From an uncultured Verrucomicrobiota bacterium (GTDB lineage Bacteria; Verrucomicrobiota; Kiritimatiellia; RFP12; UBA1067): a stretch of DNA of 39,275 bases. Below, piece by piece: positions 17,503 through 24,300 of the stretch (the first letter of the stretch is position 1; each line of letters opens with the position of its first letter). Below the pieces are notes generated by a model. It searched no databases, had not been told where the DNA came from, and saw only the letters and a program-made list of their open reading frames with translations. Position numbers and translations under genes: made by a program. Location: positions 1-39,275 of the forward strand of contig CALZAJ010000002.1 in the NCBI GenBank assembly GCA_945613785.1. Reading direction: 5' to 3'.

Positions 17503-17535
17503 CAGGACCCCCAGGACCCCCAGGACCCCCAGGAC
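17503..17535. repeat. Four tandem CAGGAC 9-mers, inverted relative to the GTCCTG array
   Basis: CAGGACCCC occurs at 17503, 17512 and 17521, followed by CAGGAC at 17530. The reverse complement is a GTCCTG-cored 9-mer, matching the four GTCCTG cores at 17365-17397 in both number and period, so the two arrays form an inverted pair about 105 nt apart. Confidence 0.85.
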
Positions 17536-17621
17536 AGCGGCCACAGGGCCGCCGCCGCGCCGAACCGCCTCACTGTCTTCCCCCAAATGGGGAGAAATCG
17601 ACAGCCAATCTTGCGCTTACC

Positions 17622-17648
17622 TTCCCCCGCATGGGTGAAATTTTTTTT
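17622..17648 (+). terminator. Imperfect hairpin with T8 tract after the kinase region
   Basis: TTC-n-CCC pairs with GGG-n-GAA around a short loop, with mismatches, and is followed by A then eight Ts (17641-17648). It could end the kinase transcript. Its stem is weak. Confidence 0.35.
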
Positions 17649-17653
17649 CATTT

Positions 17654-17687
17654 CCCCCTTGCGGGGGACAACAAATTTTGGTATAGT
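17654..17687 (+). promoter_or_regulatory. Promoter region of the 843-residue secreted protein
   Basis: TATAGT at 17682-17687 lies 17 nt downstream of TTGCGG (17659-17664). The putative -35 sits in the loop and arm of a CCCCC/GGGGG hairpin (17654-17667). A GAGGAG ribosome-binding site is at 17708-17713, 9 nt before ATG 17723. Confidence 0.4.
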
Positions 17688-17722
17688 TCGAATTGTCGAA
17701 GAAAGAAGAGGAGCAAAACACT

Positions 17723-20254
17723 ATGAAAAAACTACTCATTGCGATGACGGCAATTGCGTCGTTGGCCTTTATTTCAAAGGCTGAAGCGATCAATAGCGGT
17801 ACGACGTTTGAAAATTATGCCGGTGATTTCGGCGCTGATAAGGACGACCGCGGTGGCAACAATGGTACCTTCTGGTACACCGCTGGTTCGCAGTCCGAAT
17901 GCGGCACACTGACGAACATCAACTATACCGCGACCTACTCTGGCGATCGCCCGGCGATTGCTCGGGGTGCGGCGACCGCGACCGCTCTTGCCGTTGAGGC
18001 AGAGCAGCGTCTCGAGCGTGGTATCGCCAACTACTCGGGTGGTTTTGCTCCGCAGGACATCGGCTCTGGCATCTACTTCGACACGATGGTCCAGTTTACT
18101 GCTACCGATATTGCGCCGACGCCGTCGCAGGATGATAAGCTGATTGTTTGGCTCTATGGCTCTGCGGATGTGGACAGCGCCTTTGGCATCAGAACGAATC
18201 TTGTCGTGACGGCTGGCTACCTTGGAACGGGGAATGTCGATGTTACGCTCAAGCATTATTTGAATACCAACGAGAGCATTGTCGTTGAGCCGAACTCGTG
18301 GCACCGTCTTACGATCAAAGCCATCAGCGACATCGGCGCTTCTACATCGCAAGTTGCGGGTTTTGTGGTCTTCATTGATGGTGTCGCAGTTACCAGCACT
18401 GAAGACAAGGCCAATGCCGATGCAAATACAGTTTTCAAGAATCTGAGCTCTGTTGGTGCGAAGTGGAACACGCTCAATGCACTCTTTCCTTCTTTGGTTG
18501 CGGCCGGCAACAACAATTGCCAGACGCTTTCCGCTGTTGCCCTGGAAGGCACGGGTATGATTGACGATATTTCGTTCACCTCCGAAGCTCCGCGTTTTGC
18601 GAAGGATGCCGCGGTCTTCACGCTCAAGTGGGATGATGGCGTCGATACCCTCTCTTATTCGGTTAATGATGGTGCCGCTATCACGGTCGACACTTCGCTT
18701 GCGGCGCAGGCAGTTGACATTACGATTGAACGCGCTGGTACGACGGTTGCGGTTGCGGCCACGTATAAGAGCGGCTATCAGGCTGGTGTGTGGACAACTT
18801 CCAACGCGAATGCCACTCTGAACGAAACGACCTGGACTGTTAATGATGTTTCGGTTGGTACGGTTGTCTCTCAGCAGGCTCTGTTTGAAGTTAATGGTAT
18901 GGCCTATGCTAATTTCGCGGATGCACTGAAGGCCATGGGCGATACCGGAACAATTAAGGTTCTTGCAAATGTCGACATGTCTGCGGCTTCGGATGCAGTG
19001 AATCAGTACATCAATATTGAGGAAGGCCAGAACCTGGTTCTTGATCTGAATGGCAAGACCATCAAGGCTGGTAATCGTCGTGCTGCTTCCATTGTAGTGT
19101 ATGGTTCGCTTACGATTACCAATAGAAGTGAGACGGTTGGTTGCATTGAACCTTTCCAGGAAGAAGCGACGGCCATTGAGGTCAACCTTGATCAAGAGGT
19201 CGCGGGTTCGCTTGTTGTCTATGATCGCTGCAAGATCATGGGCCCGATTGACATGCAAAAAGGTTCGGCGAGCCTTGTCGGCGGTATCTTCTTTGATCCT
19301 GACTACGCGGCGGAAGGCGCCCCCTTCTATTTGAATTCGTATGTCGCTTCTGGTTCGGCTGCTACCTACTCGGGTGACCAGTACTTCACGGTTGCTTCCG
19401 CTTCCACTCCGGAACCAGAACCTGGATCGACATATAAGCTGACGATTCCGCAAGTTGATAACGCGACGGCGAAGGTAACCAGCGAAGGGACGGAGATACC
19501 TGAATCTGACTGGACTGCTATTGCCGCGGGCACGGTGGTAACGGTAACCTGGACGGCTGCGGAGGACTACAAGATTACGGCTGGTGCTACCGAGGAGATC
19601 ACGATGGATGGTAACAAGGAGGCTACTGCCCCGACGGTGAAGGCGATTCAGTACGCCACGGTGGTGATTACACAGGTTGAACACTGCACGATTACCGTCA
19701 AGAATGGGAATGCGGATGTTGCTACGGATGACCAATTCGACATCGACGATAAGGTAGACCTAACCGTAACTCGCACGCCAGCTGCAGGCTACGTACTCGA
19801 TAACTGCGCGGCTGAGGAGGTCCTACGCCTTGACGAGGCTAAGACATACGAGATTACGGCTGCGGTTAAGCCAGTTTCGTCCGGCAAGACTTATCCGACC
19901 TATATCCCGGCGGGTGCTTCTGAGGCAACCAAGGCGAAGTTCGACGCATGGTCGACGAGCAAGGCAGGCGGCGATCGTGATACTGCGAGCGCCAATATGG
20001 AAGCGTTCCTCCTGAATGTCGCGCCGGAAGCTGCGGCTGTGGCAGCCGAAAAGGCTAACTTCAAGGTCACGGCGATCACCGTCAATGCCGATGGCTCGGT
20101 GACAGTGACGACTACTACAGAGAACAGCAGCAAAGAACCATACAACGGCACGGTGAAGGTGAAAGGCAAGGTCAACCTTACCGATTCCAATGCAACCTGG
20201 GTCGAGAAGAATGCTACGCACAAGTTCTTCAAGGCCTTCTTGGAGGTCGAGTAA
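17723..20254 (+). CDS. Secreted multidomain beta protein with lectin-like N-terminus and repeat domains
   Basis: An 843-residue exported protein. ATG 17723 follows a strong GAGGAG site and opens a textbook signal peptide, MKKLLIAMTAIASLAFISKAEA, cleaving after AEA at residue 22. Residues 25-290 resemble a concanavalin/LamG-like sandwich (NSWHRLTIKAI, GFVVFIDGVAV, GMIDDISFTSEAP). Residues 385-560 are beta-helix-like, with LVLDLNGKTI and ASIVVYGSLTI rungs. Residues 575-720 carry repeated modules resembling Listeria-Bacteroides (InlB B) repeats: YKLTIPQVDNATAKV, then YATVVITQVEHCTITVKNG. A C-terminal unit ends THKFFKAFLEVE. Codon use is richer in T-ending codons than that of the housekeeping genes. 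Strong signals at both ends suggest high expression. No enzymatic motif is seen. Confidence 0.78.
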   Translation: MKKLLIAMTAIASLAFISKAEAINSGTTFENYAGDFGADKDDRGGNNGTFWYTAGSQSECGTLTNINYTATYSGDRPAIARGAATATALAVEAEQRLERGIANYSGGFAPQDIGSGIYFDTMVQFTATDIAPTPSQDDKLIVWLYGSADVDSAFGIRTNLVVTAGYLGTGNVDVTLKHYLNTNESIVVEPNSWHRLTIKAISDIGASTSQVAGFVVFIDGVAVTSTEDKANADANTVFKNLSSVGAKWNTLNALFPSLVAAGNNNCQTLSAVALEGTGMIDDISFTSEAPRFAKDAAVFTLKWDDGVDTLSYSVNDGAAITVDTSLAAQAVDITIERAGTTVAVAATYKSGYQAGVWTTSNANATLNETTWTVNDVSVGTVVSQQALFEVNGMAYANFADALKAMGDTGTIKVLANVDMSAASDAVNQYINIEEGQNLVLDLNGKTIKAGNRRAASIVVYGSLTITNRSETVGCIEPFQEEATAIEVNLDQEVAGSLVVYDRCKIMGPIDMQKGSASLVGGIFFDPDYAAEGAPFYLNSYVASGSAATYSGDQYFTVASASTPEPEPGSTYKLTIPQVDNATAKVTSEGTEIPESDWTAIAAGTVVTVTWTAAEDYKITAGATEEITMDGNKEATAPTVKAIQYATVVITQVEHCTITVKNGNADVATDDQFDIDDKVDLTVTRTPAAGYVLDNCAAEEVLRLDEAKTYEITAAVKPVSSGKTYPTYIPAGASEATKAKFDAWSTSKAGGDRDTASANMEAFLLNVAPEAAAVAAEKANFKVTAITVNADGSVTVTTTTENSSKEPYNGTVKVKGKVNLTDSNATWVEKNATHKFFKAFLEVE

Positions 20255-20281
20255 GCCGGCTTGAGCTAAAACAGCCAACAG

Positions 20282-20315
20282 CAACCCGCGGTTCTGCCGC
20301 GGGTTGTTGTTTTTT
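20282..20315 (+). terminator. Strong Rho-independent terminator
   Basis: CAACCCGCGG (20282-20291) pairs perfectly with CCGCGGGTTG (20297-20306) around a TTCTG loop, followed by TTGTTTTTT. It lies 28 nt after the stop of the 843-residue secreted protein. Confidence 0.93.
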
Positions 20316-20362
20316 AAGAAAGACCCGGGACCAGCTTATCAATCCGCTAGAAAAAGCAGGGA

Positions 20363-20418
20363 GAAGCCGCATTTGCCTTTCAGTCAATGGGAAGATACTG
20401 AAAGCCGACTGCGGCTTC
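20363..20418. other. Two-tier stem-loop, possible small RNA or repeat element
   Basis: GAAGCCGCA (20363-20371) pairs with TGCGGCTTC (20410-20418). Inside, CTTTCAGT (20377-20384) pairs with ACTGAAAG (20397-20404). The internal loop is 5 by 5 nt and the apical loop is 12 nt. All 17 pairs are Watson-Crick. Confidence 0.6.
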
Positions 20419-20437
20419 GGACTCGACCGCTCGAAAA

Positions 20438-20471
20438 GCTCAGATGCACTTTTGCTCAGATGCTCAGATGC
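20438..20471 (+). repeat. Three short direct repeats GCTCAGATGC
   Basis: GCTCAGATGC occurs at 20438-20447, 20454-20463 and 20462-20471, the last two overlapping by GC. The function is unknown; they sit between two large hairpins. Confidence 0.6.
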
Positions 20472-20474
20472 CGA

Positions 20475-20509
20475 GGTCAGTCAAGACCGCGCAGCGGTGT
20501 TGACTGACC
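20475..20509. repeat. Long palindrome (10 + 5 bp stem, 3-nt loop)
   Basis: GGTCAGTCAA (20475-20484) pairs with TTGACTGACC (20500-20509). ACCGC (20486-20490) pairs with GCGGT (20494-20498) above a single G-G mismatch, closing on GCA. There is no T tract on either side, so it is more REP-like than a simple terminator. Confidence 0.7.
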
Positions 20510-20556
20510 GAGTACAGTGGAATCTCGTTTTCGTTTTCTAATGCCAATAAATTTGA

Positions 20557-20562
20557 TATACT
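20557..20562 (+). promoter_or_regulatory. TATACT -10 box upstream of the DUF2442 gene
   Basis: The string TGATATACTTTG at 20555-20566 repeats the CNNM gene promoter string and is likewise followed within one base by GCCAGA. The DUF2442 gene has its own GGGAGG site at 20619-20624. Confidence 0.45.
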
Positions 20563-20630
20563 TTGCGCCAGAAAGGTCATAATGATGAGCCCGTTAATAT
20601 TCCGCCACCAAACTGGAAGGGAGGTGCGAA

Positions 20631-20924
20631 ATGAGCGAAGAATATATTCCTCAGATCTTTATGGCGGCTTTGTCTGGAGGGAAAAAGGTTGATTGCTATT
20701 TCACCAACGGAGCCGTCAAGCGCTTCGATGTCAGTATCGCCATCCGACTTGGCGGCGTCTTTGCACCGTTGAAGAATCAGGATGTGTTTGAGCGATCCAT
20801 GCTGGTTTATGACGGAGTTCTCGCTTTTGACTTAACAGGCCGACGTGAACCCTATGAGATGGTGGACATCTGTGCTGATATAATTTATGAGCAAGGCACC
20901 GATGTTGTGGTGTCGGCGGCCTGA
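20631..20924 (+). CDS. DUF2442 domain protein
   Basis: The 97-residue protein fits the small DUF2442 family. The pattern is a beta hairpin with KKVDCYFTNGAVKRFDVS, then GGVFAPLKNQDVFERSMLVYDGVLAFDLTG, and a C-terminal DICADIIYEQG replacing the usual D-(I/L)-x-x-x-x-L-Y-E. A clear GGGAGG ribosome-binding site lies 6 nt upstream. DUF2442 proteins often accompany DUF4160 in two-gene toxin-antitoxin-like modules. Here no DUF4160 partner precedes or follows it, only repeat-rich noncoding DNA on both sides. Function is unknown. The alternative is a DNA-binding or antitoxin-like remnant. Confidence 0.75.
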   Translation: MSEEYIPQIFMAALSGGKKVDCYFTNGAVKRFDVSIAIRLGGVFAPLKNQDVFERSMLVYDGVLAFDLTGRREPYEMVDICADIIYEQGTDVVVSAA

Positions 20925-20973
20925 TAGCAGCGGGCAGCGGAGAGACAGCGGCTGGCCATGAGCCGACTTGGGG

Positions 20974-20995
20974 CTGCTCGTGAGGGCACGAGCAG
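20974..20995. repeat. Perfect 9-bp hairpin
   Basis: CTGCTCGTG (20974-20982) and CACGAGCAG (20987-20995) pair around AGGG, 50 nt after the DUF2442 stop. No T tract follows. It could be a Rho-independent-like end or a REP element. Confidence 0.6.
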
Positions 20996-21008
20996 TACGG
21001 TATCGCTT

Positions 21009-21049
21009 GAGGGCACCCCCGCGTGAGTCACGCCGGGTACTTTGCCCTC
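21009..21049. repeat. Nested hairpin
   Basis: GAGGGCA (21009-21015) pairs with TGCCCTC (21043-21049). Inside, GCGTG (21021-21025) pairs with CACGC (21029-21033) around AGT, with a CCC/GGG extension. A degenerate GTCCTG array starts one base later. Confidence 0.55.
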
Positions 21050-21074
21050 GTCCTGGTGTCTTGGCGTCCTGTCT

Positions 21075-21110
21075 AACCGCTCTCCAATGCAACTGCATTG
21101 GCGGGTGGTT
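21075..21110. repeat. Covarying hairpin, third member of the kinase-flank family
   Basis: CCAATGCA (21084-21091) pairs with TGCATTGG (21094-21101), with outer AACC (21075-21078) and GGTT (21107-21110). The element follows degenerate GTCCTG cores at 21050 and 21066, the same order as in the 123-bp repeat, but with different stem bases that still pair. Confidence 0.6.
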
Positions 21111-21222
21111 GGTCGCTCCTTGTACAAGGGCTGTTCAACCGTCTGCCAACGCTGTCGACAACTCTGTTAGTAAGTCGTTGAAAAGAGGGTTGATAACACC
21201 TCGGCAAACAGTCAATTGGTTG

Positions 21223-21251
21223 TTTACTCCATTGCCCTATTGTGGTATAAT
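21223..21251 (+). promoter_or_regulatory. Promoter of the giant surface-protein locus
   Basis: TTTACT (21223-21228) and a perfect TATAAT (21246-21251) are separated by 17 nt. This is the best -35/-10 pair in the window. It leaves a leader of about 100 nt before the preferred start at 21359, or about 40 nt before ATG 21299. Confidence 0.5.
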
Positions 21252-21358
21252 TCTCAATGTCTTACTGTCGCCTGTTCTGATCAAACGGGCACAAGGCAAT
21301 GAGACAAACTATAGTTGAAACACTCATCGATGAACGTGCAATAAGGCATTGTGTACGT

Positions 21359-24300
21359 ATGAAACTGCGACACGCCGTCAAGAGGGCATTGTCGACTGTC
21401 TGTTTTATGACAGCCGGCGCTACTCTTTTTTCTTTGCCCTTTTTCAGTGCGCGCGGAGAGGAGTACGTCGTCATTGATGCTGCCGAGGCCGCGAAGATTG
21501 GCGCAGCCGCCGGCGGCGATGAGATCCGTCAGATTGATAATGGGGACAGCACACTCGACATAGTCCATCTCTTTACCTCGACGGGAACGTCGATGTCCTT
21601 TACTGTTCCGGCGGAGAATATGATCAAGCCGGGTACGTTCCGTCTGTTGATCGTCGGCGGCGGCGGCAGTGGCGGTGGCGACTGTGGCGGCGGTGGCGGC
21701 GCTGGTGGTCTGATCTACCTGGATAACCTTTCGGCCGCTTCCGCTGTTGTTAATGTCGGTGCTGGTGGAGCTGCGACGACCAGTAAGGAAATGGGCAAGG
21801 ACGGCAGCCCCACGACCATTCAGTTTGGCGGTACGACCTATACGGCCCTTGGTGGCGGCGGTGGTGCCTGGTGGTCGGGCACAAATGGCCGCAGTGGTGG
21901 TTCCGGTGGCGGTGCCGTGCAGGGGAACGGAAATGGTTCCGTAGGCGCTGCCCAGCAGCCGACATCAACGTCGGGTGGCTATGGTAATGCTGGTGCGACG
22001 AGCGCGGTTAACAACGCGGGCGGCGGTGGCGGCGGCGCAGGCGGCGCGGGTAATACTGATGGCTCGGGCGGCCCTGGCATGGCTTACGACATTTCCGGTG
22101 AAACCACGTACTATGCTGCAGGTGGCGGCGGTGGTTGCGATGGCACGCGCAGCACGAGCGTGGGCGGCAGCGGCGTGGGCGGTAACGGCTCTCATAACGG
22201 AAGCAAAGGCGCGACGGACGGTGTGGCCGGTACGGGCTCTGGTGGCGGCGGTGATGGCGGTGGCAACCTGGGACAGGGTTCCTATACCTCACGTTCTGGC
22301 GCGGGTGGTAGCGGTGTTGTGATTCTTCGTTACACTGTTGAGACTTCGCCGATTCGCTCGACGGGTGCCATCCGTAAGCAGGTAGGCGATGACACGGTGC
22401 TGATCTTTACGAATGTCAATGAGGCGTGCTCATTTACACTCGGCGGCACGGCGCAGGCTCGGATTCTCGCCGTTGGCGGCGGCGGTGCCGGTGGTAGTGG
22501 AACCTACGCAACGACTAAAGGTGCTGGTGGTGGTGGCGGCGCTGGCGGTATGATAGATACGAATGGTGTCGTTCTTGCGGCAGGCGTTTATTCAGTAGTC
22601 ATTGGTAAGGGTGGTGCTGCAGCTGCAGATGTTGAGGATCTGTACGAAGGCGCAGACGGTGATCCGTCGTACATTTCAATAAATGGAAATGACGTAATAC
22701 GCGCATATGGCGGTGGCGGCGGTGGCGCTGTGGGGGCTGGCCGTGATGGTGGTTGTGGCGGCGGTGGTTCGAAGGTTTCAGGAACTAAGGCAGGTGTTGG
22801 CGGTTCGGCCCTGCAATCGTCGTCCACGTTTGGCGGTTATGGTTTTAATGGCGGCTCTAGCTCGACGAGTCGTGTCGGTGCCGGTGGTGGCGGTGCGGGG
22901 GCTGTGGGTTCGGCTTCGTCGACAACCGGCGCCCAGGGAGGCAATGGCCGTATCAGTGACATTACCGGTGAGCAAGTGTACTATGCTGGCGGCGGCGGCG
23001 GTGGCATGTTTACAACTACTGTTTATGAAAGCCTTGGCGGTCTTGGCGGCGGTGGCAATGGCGGTAATAATGATGCTGCGGCTACGGCTGGTGTGGATGG
23101 TCTTGGTGGCGGCGGTGGAGGCTGCAACGCAGATACTGTGGGTGGTGCTGGCGGCAGCGGTATTATTGTCGTTCGTATTTCTTCTGTGCTTGACGGTCCT
23201 ATTGCAAAGCCGGCCTCTGCGAGCTTCGTTTTTGATGGTGAAGATCACACCTTGATTCCGCAGATGGATTTCGCCTACACGATTACCGGCACGGCCAGCG
23301 CGACGAATGTTGGCGACTATCACTTCAAGGTTGAATTGAAGGACGGTTTTTGTTGGAATGGCGACCCTGCCGATACCGATCCGGTGGAAATCAGCTGGTC
23401 GATAACCAAGGCGCCCAACGCGATTACCGATCTTTATCAACCCAATTGGCTCACGGGCGAAACCCCCTCTACGCCTACTTGTCATGTCGATTTCGGCACG
23501 CCGGTTTACACATATTCGACCGAGGAGAATGGCGAATATGTCGCGCTCGACCTTGCCAGTCTCGGCCGCGGCGAATATTGGGTAAAGGCTACCATCAAGG
23601 AAACGGCCAACTATGATGGCGCCGAAGCCAAGGCGTCGTTCCGCGTTGTCGCCGGCCCTTCCGAATCGTTCGTATACCGCACGTCTTTCGCCGTCGCTGG
23701 CACGGACGGAACTTCGACGCTGACGAATTTTCCAGTGCTCCTTCGGCTCGATAAGAGCAATGTAGGCTTTGATTATGCCGAAATCAGGCAAGCGCGCGAT
23801 GCTGGCGAATTGAGTTTTGCTGATAATACCGGGGCGTATTTGCCGTATGAAATCGACACGTGGAATGAAAACGGCGAATCGCTCATTTGGGTAAGGCTGA
23901 ACGAGCTGTCGCCGTTGGGCGCGACTATTTCGATGTATTGGGGTCTGCGCGATGGCTATTCTGTCGAGCCGAATAATCCGCAGGCCGTCTGGACCGATTT
24001 TGCCGGCGTTTGGCACATGAACGAGGTGATACTCGCGGGCCGCGCCAGTTCGACCAAGTCGTCCGATTCCACCGCCGGCAAACACGATGCCACCCCGGTA
24101 AAAGGCACGAACGGTAATTTGACGCAAATGGTTTCTACGAATGCGGTGGTCGGTCTCGGGCGCGTCAACAGTTCTGTCAAGAGTTGCTTGAATGGCAACC
24201 GCCTCGCTACCGGCTCGCCTTTCAATCTGGGTTCCAAGTTCACTTTCTCGGGCTGGTATCGCTTTTCTGGAGTTGATAGCGGAACCCACCCGCGGCTGGT

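Larger units (their letters stand above)
17337..17722. repeat. Repeat and hairpin block between the kinase and the secreted protein
   Basis: The 386-nt gap contains the second copy of the 123-bp repeat, a TCCAACG/CGTTGGA hairpin, four CAGGACCCC 9-mers, the GGGCCGCCGCCGCGCCGAA string shared with the upstream block, three short C5/G4-5 hairpins, an 8-T run and a probable promoter. I see no convincing gene in it. Confidence 0.75.
20255..20630. other. Structured intergenic region
   Basis: This 376-nt region holds the strong terminator at 20282-20315, a two-tier stem-loop (20363-20418), three GCTCAGATGC direct repeats (20438-20471), a long palindrome (20475-20509) and a TATACT promoter (20557-20562). 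Short open frames exist but lack ribosome-binding sites and family character. Confidence 0.7.
20925..21358. other. Hairpin-rich intergenic region and leader of the giant gene
   Basis: A 434-nt region with a CTGCTCGTG/CACGAGCAG hairpin (20974-20995), a nested hairpin (21009-21049), a degenerate GTCCTG array (21050-21071) and a CCAATGCA/TGCATTGG hairpin (21084-21101). The 12-bp palindrome CCTTGTACAAGG follows (21118-21129), then a promoter (21223-21251). A 7-codon open frame at 21257-21280 follows the -10 box closely, but I do not count it as a gene. No other coding is supported. Confidence 0.65.

Noticed and set aside
17365..17535. CRISPR array
   Set aside because: The 9-nt units are tandem with 3-nt variable positions, far too short for repeats and spacers, and there are no cas genes.
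17276..17638. Plus-strand frame of 120 codons across the repeat block
   Set aside because: The frame is held open by the 9-nt-period GTCCTG arrays (a multiple of three); it begins inside the kinase gene in another frame.
17774..19735. Open minus-strand frame of 653 codons
   Set aside because: It is antisense to the secreted protein that has a signal peptide, ribosome-binding site and terminator; no domain is seen in the minus frame.
20304..20507. Small plus-strand frame of 67 codons
   Set aside because: It starts inside the terminator tract and runs through the stem-loop elements; there is no ribosome-binding site.
20582..20691. Possible leader peptide before DUF2442
   Set aside because: A 35-codon frame opens at ATG 20582 but overlaps the start of the DUF2442 gene in another frame, has no ribosome-binding site and resembles nothing known.
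20631..20924. Toxin-antitoxin module
   Set aside because: DUF2442 often pairs with DUF4160, but no DUF4160-like frame lies within 400 nt on either side.
20968..21318. Plus-strand frame of 116 codons before the giant gene
   Set aside because: It crosses several hairpins and the promoter, and its product is unlike any protein family.
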